From a virus: DNA of 61,043 bases. Each line of letters starts with the position of its first letter. Positions within the stretch are counted from its first letter, which is position 1. The stretch spans positions 1-61,043 of the IMG/VR virus record IMGVR_UViG_3300030117_002966. One strand, 5' to 3'. Shown in pieces: positions 24,301 to 33,423 of this stretch. The notes under the pieces were generated by a model. It saw only the letters and a program-made list of their open reading frames with translations. It was not told where the DNA came from and made no database searches. A program made the position numbers and the translations under genes.

Positions 24301-26623
24301 CAGTAAAGAAAGGTACACTACCATCAGTATTACCACTATACCATGGATAATTTTGTACCCATACAGTCATATGTTTAGGATATAGATGTGGATTGTCTGC
24401 AAAATTCCAAGGATTCTGTAATCCGGTAGGATAAGATGCAGGAGTACTACCACCTACTACCCCTTGCGGGAACCATATATCAAGGAAAGGTTTATATCTG
24501 TCACTACTGTCAATGGTTACACCATCTTCGGTTTGCTCCAAATCAAAAATAATTCTCATAGGTATACCCCGGTCACTAATAGAAGCTTCTGTAGGGTTAG
24601 CAGAACTACTTGCAGCATATGGTACTTTAGAAGACACATATGCACTGTTATCTTGTTGTATATCAGTGAATATACGCATATCAAACCATGAATCCGCAGG
24701 TAGTTTTACAAAACGTAAAGGACCATCTACATCTTCCATACTAATTTGGGCAGGACCGGTACCCGAAACAACGGGACTATTACCCCATATTAATCTATTT
24801 AAATTTTTATAATTACCACTTGATTTACCTACCAACTTTGCTATTCCACCAGATGCTAATGTATTACCTACAGTAAATCCATTACTAGACGTAACTTGAC
24901 TTTGTACATCAGTAACAGGTATCGGAAAAGCATATATATCAGGTACTGAAGTACCTTGGGCTTGCGAAGCTGAACCACCACCAGCTGTAGCATAATCACC
25001 TAAATTTACTAAACTGTGGTCAAACCTAGTGAAAACTACACCACCAACTATATTTTCTGTGTCTTCCCCGTTGTGGAATCTTTCAAGACCATAAGTAATA
25101 AAATCATCTACAGTATGATGGTCTGCTTTAGGTTTATAATTAGAAAAAGTAACACAAATACTTCTTAAAAAGGAATTTTCGAAATGACTTAAATCATTAT
25201 TAGCTAATACACCATTACCAAGAGCGGGAATATTTTCGTGACAAAATGAAATAGCTCCTGAAATATCAGTGGAAGTACCACCTGTATTACCTTGCCCATT
25301 GATAGCAACGTTTGGCCCTAATTTACTTATATTCATAGCCATTCTTATTTCAGGTATAACAGATTGCATATTACCCACATTATTAACATTTATAGTATTA
25401 TCATATGTGTCCATACCACAATCGAATGGTGGTGTTGGCATAGGTAAATTAAAAATAGAAGCATAAGTACATGTAGGATTTAGATTATCAGTGCCTCCTA
25501 CAGTGAATTGTATTTGATTATTATCGGGTGCATGGTCCCACAGATGATAGAATCGTATAGATTGTCCACCATCTAATGATTTTTCTGGACTCAAATCTAC
25601 CAAAGAAGTTATTAAAGGTGCTTCTGCTGACGCACCATAAGGATTTTGGTTATCTAAATTGTTAGCAACTGTTGAAAATATAGTGTTACTTTGATTTCCT
25701 TGCGTATTATTATCCATATCAGCAGTAGATGTGTTCATAACTGCATAGTCTACATAGTTTTTATTAAATAGTTCTTGTTTATTGAAGTCATAATATAGTG
25801 GTTTGTATTTCATTAAACCATCAGAATCGTCCCAAAAGGTTAAAGCTCCTCCAAAAGTTTCTAATGCATTACGCCATGCTAGTGAGTTAGTAGATTCGTA
25901 AATAATATTATTATCCAATCTCATAGTTTGACCATCTTCACTACTTATCAAGGCATAATAAGATTCAGTACCAAAATCAGCATCTTGATTTACAGCTAAT
26001 TTTACTTTTCTTAAATATCTAGTCACACGAGCAAAATCATCTTCATTTGTATACATATCGTGGTCTTCTAATAGTTGTTTTAAATTACTTTCTGAAATAC
26101 GAGGGTAAGCTAAACGAGTTACAGCGTTACCTGCTGAAAGTGTCCTAGTTCCCACGTCAGAAATACCTTCAAAATTCTCAAAAAGATATGGATTACTACC
26201 CACAGGAAGACTATTTACCATAGTTAGACGGTCTCCTACTACTGGACTTCCATAAGAATCACCATGTACTCCACTAATATTAGCAAGGAAATACGCTCCG
26301 GAAGCTAAACCAGCACTTTCTATATCTGGGTCTATTCTATATCCTCCAAGTTTGGGAAAATCACGATTATTTTTTATCTCAACACTAGTATTTTTCAAAG
26401 AAAGAAAACCACCAATCAATTCACCATCACCATAATTAGGTTGGTCAGCTACAGTACCTTGTAAAATATAAGATTGACTCATTACTCCACCCTGTAATGT
26501 AAATAAAGTAGGAGCAGTAGGGTTAGCTTTAGCTGTTAAATCTCTAAACTCCATATGTAAAGGTATACCTTTAGTAATTGGTTGACGTTTATAATATGTG
26601 TTACGCTTAACTTTTGTGGTCAT
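21356..26623 (-). CDS. Giant tail-tip/receptor-binding protein with LamG-like domain
   Basis: With 1755 residues this is the largest protein in the window. It is beta-rich and dominated by Ser, Thr, Asn and Gly. Around residues 1545-1700, FTFVAHATFDTDDKGNKRYV, then KCKLYVDGALAGSSTG and MEGYVEEFIIYNKEM, form a concanavalin A/LamG-like carbohydrate-binding fold. It lies between the tape measure and the PKD-containing tail protein, so it is probably the central fibre or receptor-binding protein. A glycan receptor is inferred. Confidence 0.6.
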   Translation of the reverse strand: MTTKVKRNTYYKRQPITKGIPLHMEFRDLTAKANPTAPTLFTLQGGVMSQSYILQGTVADQPNYGDGELIGGFLSLKNTSVEIKNNRDFPKLGGYRIDPDIESAGLASGAYFLANISGVHGDSYGSPVVGDRLTMVNSLPVGSNPYLFENFEGISDVGTRTLSAGNAVTRLAYPRISESNLKQLLEDHDMYTNEDDFARVTRYLRKVKLAVNQDADFGTESYYALISSEDGQTMRLDNNIIYESTNSLAWRNALETFGGALTFWDDSDGLMKYKPLYYDFNKQELFNKNYVDYAVMNTSTADMDNNTQGNQSNTIFSTVANNLDNQNPYGASAEAPLITSLVDLSPEKSLDGGQSIRFYHLWDHAPDNNQIQFTVGGTDNLNPTCTYASIFNLPMPTPPFDCGMDTYDNTINVNNVGNMQSVIPEIRMAMNISKLGPNVAINGQGNTGGTSTDISGAISFCHENIPALGNGVLANNDLSHFENSFLRSICVTFSNYKPKADHHTVDDFITYGLERFHNGEDTENIVGGVVFTRFDHSLVNLGDYATAGGGSASQAQGTSVPDIYAFPIPVTDVQSQVTSSNGFTVGNTLASGGIAKLVGKSSGNYKNLNRLIWGNSPVVSGTGPAQISMEDVDGPLRFVKLPADSWFDMRIFTDIQQDNSAYVSSKVPYAASSSANPTEASISDRGIPMRIIFDLEQTEDGVTIDSSDRYKPFLDIWFPQGVVGGSTPASYPTGLQNPWNFADNPHLYPKHMTVWVQNYPWYSGNTDGSVPFFTGDNVSQGNTSGSSQEVELFIDSISLHNYGPGINSFSAANGNALMAFAPKTHKSPMHVAISGATSSSQSPKFFNKRWVGSAPVTLTGQVQVTNASNTGTLVSTSGAFDLGALENMANKTTGLAGGSGWSNKGDVIEVAGTSLSNTFASIEDKYNFTMFDVGGNAANYAGSTGIIDVTFTTHGTLQPSVNKADMSTYDVGQNVCIGLNERAYLPLTDAGAIYTSEASGNILFNDFNTQDYDAVKTNPLIPRKIDKLSLAYGSTSISGGAFMTVADGVTDSVAIPLGGQMGAPAVFTSGTTTGHHLSGSQFPVNVGTSVGNSNAINVITGSINNVPTDGFRQKGFLNLRLDGAAGGSTNRYGDWVKRENIAASTRIIGIPQFDIFTHGTKLGKFSELNSNQIKVHDSSMINWSDPDETYIIYLAGATNATSFKKTGLQLAQESPIVNNVISFKEDLFYADDDFTALVTEENLPRLLFCPEKFWMTMTFDTPASTIRRTYSSACMIVSDDTVNPTVATCSGTTVNEWLFSMKSSVATTGGAAGLYSRAWNIYPGDESSSIITNQDFGYGVETDENAGGGYVVQGQVVQGQYMHLPLRDVSKAASIEPGADIPIILYPTETSPQSSSYTFTSPDSTSETAQPTLFWQFQDLPPVISNLEVNGPVSLDETNLYNLDSQNLNSLIFTWNETNADDTWYRMLITSNDNVNDKYTHATMWAPLNEGFPNPGVAPTGYKVHNPVLGTSGNITIGSTVRPVIYGQGGWAAKLDKTTNGSLTVPNGTNTALEGLTEFTFVAHATFDTDDKGNKRYVAAQLASAGASAAGNFRLYKDTSNKINVELGADIAITGSQVVTCDGEVPTSIIVTMNSGSANDIKCKLYVDGALAGSSTGSTYVSNTGNDFFIGGKYSASHLPMEGYVEEFIIYNKEMKVIEQPSRYVYNSVNLLDIEGTANISHTARLFVADYHNFRGSSKHGMGMSNAVSWRATTV

Positions 26624-29064
26624 TAAATAATACCTCCGAAAGAATCAATACCTATACTAACGTTTTTCATAACAGTTCTATCCTTTCCTATTGTATCTTG
26701 GGTTTGCATAGTATTTAAGATTTGTCCTGAAGTATCAGGTATAAACAACTCTGGGCCTTGTTCTCCTACGATATATGGAGTTCCTTTCATAGGTAATCCT
26801 CCATCTGCCATACCTTGAACATATCCTCCAGATTGTCTATTTTGCATATATTTATTTAACATCATACCACCAAGTATTACAGCACCAAGAGCTCCTCCGC
26901 CCATAGCGAACTGAGCCGCAGTAGCACTACGTGCTATACCTGCCATCAATAATTGTGTAACTGGTAATACACTGTTTAATACTTTGAAGTATATAATAAA
27001 TTTAAGGAACTCTGGGTCTAGTGCATGTAATACTTCTAAGAAAATTTTCATAGGTAATACTAATAATTCTAACATTTCAACGCTGACTAGACCAGCATCA
27101 GAAAATTCTTGTACAATATCTATTAATTTTACTAACAAATCTTGTAAAACTAATATACCGTTAACAGCCAAATCTTGTATTTGTTGACCAAACGCCGTTA
27201 ATGCGTATCCATTTTCAGTTTCAATAACAATTAAGTCTCTTAATGCAGCCACAGTTTCAACTACGGCCTTATGAAAAGCATTCATAAATTCAGTACCTTC
27301 AAATGTAGCATCTCTCATAAAGAAAATAGCCTGAACATTATTTTTAAGTATTTGTATTTGTGCAGATATAGACTCGTTCTGTATGCGAACCATTTCATCT
27401 AACTGTCCGCCAGCATTTTCAGTATCTTTTACAGCTTGTGTGAATTCGTCAGAAGCCTGAACCAAGTGAATAAATGCCGTAGCACCTCTAACGTTTAAAT
27501 CTTCAATTAATGTAGTTAATAATTCGGTATTCGACGCTGTCTCAGGACCAACAACAGCAGCGAACTGAGAAGCTATCTCAGTCAATTGCATCATTTCACC
27601 TTCAGCGTTTAGAATCTCAACACCCATTTTACGGAAACCTACCTCAGCATCCATAGCACTTTCAGCAAATTCAGCCAATGCTTGTCTAAGACCCCTACCA
27701 GCTATACCAGCCTCTAAAGCTCTATTAGTCAATATCTGTAGAGCCCCTAGTAATTGGTCTATAGATTGCCCTGTAGAGGTAAAGAAAGGTAGAGCAAACT
27801 TAACTGCGCTTGATAAATCTTGATACTCAATCAAAGATTTCTGAATAGCAAAAGCGAATTTATCAGTAACTTCAGCTGCTTGGCTCATTTCCATACCGAA
27901 ACCGAACAATGTTTGAGCTGTAAGTTTAGAAATAGTATTATGGTCTCCTTGCACAGCCATAGATAATTTTAATGTTTCTGGTAAAATAGACAATGCTTCG
28001 TTTGCGCTAACACCAGCCGATGCAAGTTGGTACAATCCAGTAGCACCATTCTGCATTTCCATACCAAATTTTTGTCCAAATTGAGTTATTGTCTCACCGA
28101 CGTTAAAAAGTTCGTTGTTAGTTAAGTTAAACACAGAGTTTGCATTGAGTAATTCACGCTCAAACTCAATTAATTCTTGTGTGCTTTGGTTGAGCTTGTA
28201 GTAGAACGCCGTTGCGAGGGCTACAGAGTTACGTAAAGCTGCGTTAAATCCTTGTCTAATGTGATTGGCTGCCTGAGCGACTTTGGCCCCAAAACGAGCT
28301 GCTGCTGCGGTCATCTCATCAAACTTTTTTCTTGTCTTCTCAGCTTGTGCTATACCTGTTTTTAAATTACGAGTATTTTTTACTTCTTGACCTAGTCTTT
28401 TTTCAGCACCTTCTAAGAGGTCAGTGTTCTTTTTGATTTTCTCATCCATCAACTTTAACTCATCTTTTGATGCTTTACCTGTTGCTTGGAGTTGTTCTAG
28501 CTCTTTTCTAAGACGTATGTCCTTTTCGCTTAAACGTTTGAATTCATCTTTTGATGCTTGTTCTTGTTCTTTTTGTAATCGTAAAACCTCTTTACGTCCT
28601 GAGGCATCCATCTTTGCTAAATTTTGGACCATCCTCGTCATTTTCTGTAAAGGTGTTATTCCTTTTTCAATACCTGCAAATAAATCTTTACCAAGTTGTG
28701 TTTTAGCAGTAGCCTGTTGAAGTCCTCCAAAACCTTTTTTGACTTTACCTTCACTATCTGCAAAAGAACCAGCGACATCTCTACCAGATTTTTGTAAGTT
28801 TTTTAACCCTCTAGCAACTTCAGCGTTCATTAGGGCATTACTTTGTTTAAGATTATTTTGAAATAGGCCAGCTGTTTTTTGTTGTTCCGATAAAGCAAGT
28901 CCTCTACTTTTAGCTGAGGCTTGTTGTCTCATCAAAGCAATCTTTTGAAAGACACCTGCTGCACCTTGAGATAAAGCACCACCTGCTTGTTGCATAGCCT
29001 GCGGGCTAGGAACGGCTAAACCGATGGCGACTCTTGCTGCAAATACTTGTCCTGCGAAACCCAT
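26623..29064 (-). CDS. Tail tape measure protein
   Basis: The 813-aa product has a coiled-coil, Lys/Glu/Gln-rich N-terminal third, then the conserved tape-measure core. Examples are FGFGMEMSQAAEVTDKFAFA and LGALQILTNRALEAGIAGRG, followed by LRQALAEF. Hydrophobic helices follow (VLPVTQLLMAGIARS, GGALGAVILGGMMLN), then the typical end YIVGEQGPELFIP. It sets tail length; at about 0.15 nm per residue a tail near 120 nm is expected (estimate). No sheath gene was found, so the tail is probably non-contractile. Confidence 0.9.
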   Translation of the reverse strand: MGFAGQVFAARVAIGLAVPSPQAMQQAGGALSQGAAGVFQKIALMRQQASAKSRGLALSEQQKTAGLFQNNLKQSNALMNAEVARGLKNLQKSGRDVAGSFADSEGKVKKGFGGLQQATAKTQLGKDLFAGIEKGITPLQKMTRMVQNLAKMDASGRKEVLRLQKEQEQASKDEFKRLSEKDIRLRKELEQLQATGKASKDELKLMDEKIKKNTDLLEGAEKRLGQEVKNTRNLKTGIAQAEKTRKKFDEMTAAAARFGAKVAQAANHIRQGFNAALRNSVALATAFYYKLNQSTQELIEFERELLNANSVFNLTNNELFNVGETITQFGQKFGMEMQNGATGLYQLASAGVSANEALSILPETLKLSMAVQGDHNTISKLTAQTLFGFGMEMSQAAEVTDKFAFAIQKSLIEYQDLSSAVKFALPFFTSTGQSIDQLLGALQILTNRALEAGIAGRGLRQALAEFAESAMDAEVGFRKMGVEILNAEGEMMQLTEIASQFAAVVGPETASNTELLTTLIEDLNVRGATAFIHLVQASDEFTQAVKDTENAGGQLDEMVRIQNESISAQIQILKNNVQAIFFMRDATFEGTEFMNAFHKAVVETVAALRDLIVIETENGYALTAFGQQIQDLAVNGILVLQDLLVKLIDIVQEFSDAGLVSVEMLELLVLPMKIFLEVLHALDPEFLKFIIYFKVLNSVLPVTQLLMAGIARSATAAQFAMGGGALGAVILGGMMLNKYMQNRQSGGYVQGMADGGLPMKGTPYIVGEQGPELFIPDTSGQILNTMQTQDTIGKDRTVMKNVSIGIDSFGGII

Positions 29065-29066
29065 TA

Positions 29067-29363
29067 TTACATTAGTCCTTTAAATGTTGGTCTTTTCTGT
29101 TTCTCTCCTAGCATATCCTGATATTTTCTACGTGTTTCTAAATACTTAGCGTATTGAGGGCGTATTTCAGGTCTATCCTTTGCCATTTCACTAATATCTT
29201 TATCTGAATATCCATCCATTGAGTGAAATTGTTCATATTCTTGATTGGCTGTCAATAAACTAATTAACTCATGACGTGGCGTATTTTTAATTTCTCTCCA
29301 TTGCATCCCTAAATCCTTCATTAGAGGTATATATAGGAGTACCGCATCAGGCGATTCCAGCAT
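29067..29363 (-). CDS. Tail assembly chaperone-like protein (second)
   Basis: The 98-aa product is helical and charged, with AVLLYIPLMKDLGMQWREIK and a basic C-terminus. It sits between the tail tube/first chaperone pair and the tape measure, the position of the G/GT chaperones. Its start overlaps the previous gene by one base. Whether it is made by frameshift (as lambda gpGT) or independently cannot be told; I see no clear slippery heptamer at the junction. Confidence 0.55.
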   Translation of the reverse strand: MLESPDAVLLYIPLMKDLGMQWREIKNTPRHELISLLTANQEYEQFHSMDGYSDKDISEMAKDRPEIRPQYAKYLETRRKYQDMLGEKQKRPTFKGLM

Positions 29364-29725
29364 CAGTTCTGAAAATTTGCTTGTGCTAACTCCTCAGCCC
29401 CTAATATATTGTTAGATATACTATATCTTAACGTGGTAGGGATAAGTGCCCATTGTTCCTCTGAGATGACAGGTCCATCGGGGTTCTTTTCATTTGCTTT
29501 GTGTATCATTTTCATAACTCTTTGTGAACCGAGTTCTTGATACATTCCCATTTTTTCTTCTTCTGGTGTGTTGTCTGCCATTGATGGTAGTTTTGGTTCT
29601 TCTTTTTCTGTTAACTCACAGTATTGGAACTCCACTACTCCACCTCTAAAAACAACCTCACCTATTTGCACTTCATCAGTGAGTGCTACTAAGTCATCCA
29701 TTGACCATATTTTCTTTTCTTCCAT
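29363..29725 (-). CDS. Tail assembly chaperone-like protein (first)
   Basis: The 120-aa product has a small beta N-terminal part (DEVQIGEVVFRGGVVEFQYC) and a helical C-terminal part ending in a short NILGAEELAQANFQN. Size and place (directly after the tail tubes, before the tape measure) match tail chaperone G. AGGAG precedes its ATG, just below a GC hairpin at 29742-29758. Confidence 0.55.
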   Translation of the reverse strand: MEEKKIWSMDDLVALTDEVQIGEVVFRGGVVEFQYCELTEKEEPKLPSMADNTPEEEKMGMYQELGSQRVMKMIHKANEKNPDGPVISEEQWALIPTTLRYSISNNILGAEELAQANFQN

Positions 29726-29741
29726 TTTTAGTTCTCCTGAA

Positions 29742-29758
29742 GGGGGTACAAACCCCCC
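29742..29758 (-). terminator. GC hairpin between tail tube and chaperone genes
   Basis: On the - strand GGGGG-TTTGTA-CCCCC forms a 5-6 bp stem after the tail tube stop and before the chaperone ribosome site. No T-run follows on the coding strand, so it may be a partial terminator or an mRNA-stabilising stem that lowers expression of the downstream genes relative to the abundant tube protein. Confidence 0.45.
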
Positions 29759-29777
29759 TCAAATTAAATTATCCTAT

Positions 29778-30371
29778 CTACAGGTTAGTACCGATAGCAG
29801 TATCGTCTGCATCAGTTGCGAATGTTGGTGTGATATAAGACATAAATTCTAGTGTCTCATCCATTGTTCCATCCGTATTAACAGTAACACTGTGTGATTG
29901 AATACAACATCCCGGAATGGTTATAGTTTCATCATTACCTGTGGATGCATCTATTTGTATATATAGTCTGTATCCGTGGTACTTATCTGGTTGTTCTAAT
30001 CCATCCCATACGGCGTTGGTGCCGTTTTGTGTACCATATCGTGCTTCGTTGAAAAGAACATCGAATTGTTCATTTTCTTTTTTGCGTGTTATAGTAACTG
30101 TAGTTTCTTTTTTGATTTCTGCTTTTGTTTGTGAACGCATACCAAAGTAAGCTATGTCTTCATCCATAGCCCCAATACTTACATCGACAGCAGTTATTTG
30201 ACTAAGTTCTGTAAATGATTGGTTTGGTCCAGCTTTAATTACTAAGTCTCCACTTGGTGAAGTTCCTACATCAACTTGTGATGCTGCGTGTCCTGCTGGA
30301 GTTACTCCTATACCTCTGTCACTCTCTGTGGTTATTCCAAATGTTACATCTTTACCTAAGAAAAAAACCAT
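29778..30371 (-). CDS. Major tail tube protein paralogue B
   Basis: The 197-aa product begins MVFFLGKDVTFGITTES and shares blocks with its upstream neighbour: FLG(K/R)DV near the start, a VTITRKK-x-N-x-x-FDVLFN block in the middle, and a HTVT-D-G-TxEETIEF-like end. This is typical of beta-sandwich tail tube proteins. It lacks the extra central segment of the 249-aa paralogue. The two may form a mixed tube, or one may be a tube-tip variant. Confidence 0.7.
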   Translation of the reverse strand: MVFFLGKDVTFGITTESDRGIGVTPAGHAASQVDVGTSPSGDLVIKAGPNQSFTELSQITAVDVSIGAMDEDIAYFGMRSQTKAEIKKETTVTITRKKENEQFDVLFNEARYGTQNGTNAVWDGLEQPDKYHGYRLYIQIDASTGNDETITIPGCCIQSHSVTVNTDGTMDETLEFMSYITPTFATDADDTAIGTNL

Positions 30372-30375
30372 ATTA

Positions 30376-31125
30376 TCAGAGCTCCGAAAGTGGTGTCATT
30401 GTTTTATCTATCCATCCGGCTGATGGTTGCGCTGCTGTTGGTGTAAATGGCATTGGTGCTACTGAAGAAGTGAATTCTATTGTTTCCTCTGTAACTCCGT
30501 CTGCATTTAAAGTCACTGTGTGACCTGTTATAGCTGCGTTTCTAACTGTAAATACTTCCTCAGTTGATACTGAATCGTATTGTTTTAATCTTAAGTGTAA
30601 TCTGTATCCATAGCAACAGTTGGCTCCCCCGGCAACATCGTCAGTGTCTCCCATCCATGATGAACCGTCTGCAATTTTTACAGCGGTTGAGCTCGTGTAT
30701 TGTACACCAAATCTTGCTCCCATTCTTTTGTTGTTTGGGGCTCCTACTATAAAGTCTCCTGAATTTGAGGGACCATTAAATAGTACATCGAAAAAGTTAT
30801 TCGATTTTTTGCGCGTAATGGTGACTACGGTTTCTTTTCTTAGTTCTACCTTCTGCATTATTTGAGGTTTACCTAGAAAAGGTCCAACATCTTCATCACT
30901 AACAGATATTGACAGGTCAATTCCTGTCACGTCGTTTATTTGTCCCTTGGCTGCTGTTGCATCCGCTAATGGGGGAATACAGGCACCGCTAGCTGCTGAA
31001 GCTGCTGCTTGAAAAGCAACCTCATCACCGCTTACGATAAGCGCCATATCAGTAGTCGAACTTTTGTTGGTGGTCGACTCCGTAGTTACAAATACGTTTA
31101 CATCTCTTCCTAGGAAATATGTCAT
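30376..31125 (-). CDS. Major tail tube protein paralogue A
   Basis: The 249-aa product starts MTYFLGRDVNVFVTTES and carries the same VTITRKKSNNFFDVLFN block as paralogue B, with Ala/Ser-rich inserts. It has its own TATA box (31202-31213) and a long leader with AAAGGAGAAAAAAATAAT before ATG 31125, which points to very high expression as expected of a tube subunit. It is four bases upstream of paralogue B. Confidence 0.7.
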   Translation of the reverse strand: MTYFLGRDVNVFVTTESTTNKSSTTDMALIVSGDEVAFQAAASAASGACIPPLADATAAKGQINDVTGIDLSISVSDEDVGPFLGKPQIMQKVELRKETVVTITRKKSNNFFDVLFNGPSNSGDFIVGAPNNKRMGARFGVQYTSSTAVKIADGSSWMGDTDDVAGGANCCYGYRLHLRLKQYDSVSTEEVFTVRNAAITGHTVTLNADGVTEETIEFTSSVAPMPFTPTAAQPSAGWIDKTMTPLSEL

Positions 31126-31201
31126 ATTATTTTTTTCTCCTTTTTTTGTCTAGACTTTCAGTACATACATTTCACTCGTTGTATTTTAATTACTTCAACT
31201 T

Positions 31202-31213
31202 ACTATTTAAAGC
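31202..31213 (-). promoter_or_regulatory. Promoter of the tail tube genes
   Basis: On the - strand AAAGCTTTAAATAG is a BRE/TATA match. With a start near 31182 the leader is about 57 nt and carries a strong Shine-Dalgarno site, unlike the leaderless promoters elsewhere. It lies just after the stop of the 560-aa gene. A T-rich stretch is also present nearby at 31130-31147. Confidence 0.65.
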
Positions 31214-31218
31214 TTTCT

Positions 31219-32901
31219 CTATAAAGTAGCTTGTTTACCATCAAACGCATAAACACCTGCTCTTCTTGATGTTAAGAAGGGTGATATAGATAAATTTTGA
31301 CCTATCAATTCATCGTTCCAATCATACTGACCTCGGTTCCATACACCATATCCCTTGAATGCAGGGTCATTGTCACCATATATAAATTTCTCTGACATAC
31401 CTCGTCCTAAACCTCGTGACGATTCTTTCCATTTATCAGACAATTGTGCACTTTCTTTCATCAATTTACTAAAAAACATAGCAAAGTCACTAGTGAAACC
31501 GGGATTAGAATAAAATTCTTTAATTTGTCTCAGTAGGTCTTCAGCTATCTCAGCTGGTAACAAACCTGTTACACCATCTCCTCGTTTAGAATTTACTCCT
31601 ACTGCTATATCTATCCCACCTAAAGCAGTTTGAGTTAAGTCAGATGATTGAATGTCACCAATAGATGCTATTCTTGCATCTGTGGATACAGATAAATCAG
31701 CAGAAAGTTGATGAATAGCAGCTGCACTGCGCATAAATGATTCATTTTCAATACTGTCATTAAGTAATGCATTTCGTATTATCATGTCTCTCATGTTTCC
31801 AGAATCACTTCCTTCTCCACCTACAAACCTAACTGCAATATCTGTAACATTAATTTGTGGCCATCCGTCTTTTGTGTCTCCAGTAATTCTAACCATTCCC
31901 ATCATACCTTGTTCTAGAGCACCAAGTGTGACTTGATAGTTATAAGCTAAAGAATCTGCGGTTTGAGAACTGTCTACGTGGCTTAATCGTTGGACACGGT
32001 CAAGTAACTCACGTGTAAATTTTGAATGAATAGAGTCTCCTTTTATGGCCTCTCTGACGTTAAGATGTCTACTGAAATTTTTATCTAACTTTTTACCTGC
32101 TTTTAATATTGTTTTATTGATTTTACTAACTGAAGTTTTAACTTGTTTTTCAAAGGCTTTATCTAAACCACCTGCTTTTTGTACATCCCTTTTACCAAAT
32201 TGTGAAAATAATTTTACACCCTGAGTTCGAGCTTTAGCTACTGTCATTTCTACACCTACACTGTTTCTAGTCATACTTTTACCAAAAGTATCAGTCATGG
32301 CCTTTTCTAATCCTCCACCACCTGCTTCTGAAAAGGAAATATCAAAAGTTTCTCTACTCATCCCTTGTCTTTGTTTTTGAAAGACTGCATCGTTTTGTAA
32401 TTCACTATTCTCACCTGAAAAAGTATTAGGGTCTAACCTATATTCTAATTCTTGAGCTAACATTAAAGCCTCAATTTCGTTAACATCTGTTTGTCTAAAA
32501 CCAGCAGCAGTACGAGATTGAATACCACCAGCTAATTTACCATCTAATATTTTAGAAAATAGAAAACCTAATTCTTGAGCTGCTATTGGCGCGCTTCCTA
32601 ATGAACTAGCTTGCTCTTTAGCAGCAGTCCAATTGTTAGGAGTACCCTTACGAGGGGTTTTTTGATACGCTCCGGTATTCCCTTCATTAATTCTTTTTTG
32701 CCACGGTTGTGGTGGTATACTTCCTCCTTCAGACTGCGGTGCCATATTGAAATAACCAAGACCGGGTTGTGGTCCTGTTGGTGGCATCAACCCTAGTTTA
32801 TATTTTTGGGTCAATGGAAGATATGGTTGTAAACCTATAGTTATAGAACGAAAAACATTTTGGGTTGGAAACTGTCTCCCTGCCAAAGAAAAATTAGACA
32901 T
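31219..32901 (-). CDS. Probable virion structural protein, 560 aa
   Basis: I recognise no family. The N-terminus is Pro/Gln/Gly-rich (KLGLMPPTGPQPGLGYFNMA). The middle is helical and basic (FEKQVKTSVSKINKTILKAG), then comes a Ser/Asp/Ala-rich mixed region and an aromatic C-terminus (YDWNDELIGQNLSIS). It lies between the tail-completion and tail-tube genes, so a neck or minor head protein is likely. It has no enzymatic motif that I can see. Confidence 0.55.
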   Translation of the reverse strand: MSNFSLAGRQFPTQNVFRSITIGLQPYLPLTQKYKLGLMPPTGPQPGLGYFNMAPQSEGGSIPPQPWQKRINEGNTGAYQKTPRKGTPNNWTAAKEQASSLGSAPIAAQELGFLFSKILDGKLAGGIQSRTAAGFRQTDVNEIEALMLAQELEYRLDPNTFSGENSELQNDAVFQKQRQGMSRETFDISFSEAGGGGLEKAMTDTFGKSMTRNSVGVEMTVAKARTQGVKLFSQFGKRDVQKAGGLDKAFEKQVKTSVSKINKTILKAGKKLDKNFSRHLNVREAIKGDSIHSKFTRELLDRVQRLSHVDSSQTADSLAYNYQVTLGALEQGMMGMVRITGDTKDGWPQINVTDIAVRFVGGEGSDSGNMRDMIIRNALLNDSIENESFMRSAAAIHQLSADLSVSTDARIASIGDIQSSDLTQTALGGIDIAVGVNSKRGDGVTGLLPAEIAEDLLRQIKEFYSNPGFTSDFAMFFSKLMKESAQLSDKWKESSRGLGRGMSEKFIYGDNDPAFKGYGVWNRGQYDWNDELIGQNLSISPFLTSRRAGVYAFDGKQATL

Positions 32902-32904
32902 CTA

Positions 32905-33423
32905 TCACCTATTGTTTTTAAACACAATAACCATGGTTGCCATGGCTGCCCATATTTCTAAATCAGGATTATATCCGATATCTGTGAAACCAGTAAAATG
33001 GCGCTCTACAACTTCTGTCGTAGTGCTGTTATAATTAACGTCCATAAGTACATTAGCGCTATTAAGCATGAGATAATTAAGCAATCTTCTTTCTTTATAG
33101 GGCTCCCCTTCTACCGTAATAGTGCTAGCTCTATCTACCAATACATGTATTTTAAAGCCTACTCCATAGAGCTCCCCTTTTGCTGCTGTATTAGAGCCAC
33201 CAAAAGTAAGGTCTTGCCCCATAAATTGAGTCTCTATTCCGTTAGCTGCCATTTCTGTAATTATGCTGGGATACTTAGTTTGGTCTGTGGTTGGAAATTG
33301 CCCAAATACTGTAACGTCGTTATCGGTCCAAGCTGTGCTAGTTCCTGTTGCTGTGTTATAAGTACCGCTTCGTAAATTATCGATTAGTTTACGTTCGACT
33401 ATATTTAAATGGTCTACTGCCAT
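32905..33423 (-). CDS. Tail terminator/completion-like protein
   Basis: The 172-aa product has a helix at the start (NIVERKLIDNLRSGTY) and a run of strands (YGVGFKIHVLVDRASTITVE, then AAMATMVIVFKNN). This is the alpha/beta layout of gpU/gp10-like tail terminators. It overlaps its neighbour by one base and stands two genes after the head-tail adaptor, as expected. The similarity is by pattern and gene order only. Confidence 0.5.
   Translation of the reverse strand: MAVDHLNIVERKLIDNLRSGTYNTATGTSTAWTDNDVTVFGQFPTTDQTKYPSIITEMAANGIETQFMGQDLTFGGSNTAAKGELYGVGFKIHVLVDRASTITVEGEPYKERRLLNYLMLNSANVLMDVNYNSTTTEVVERHFTGFTDIGYNPDLEIWAAMATMVIVFKNNR

Noticed and set aside
29067-29725. Programmed frameshift between the two tail chaperone genes
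   Set aside because: The genes overlap by one base in the arrangement of ordinary stop-start coupling, and I could not find a convincing slippery heptamer upstream of the stop.
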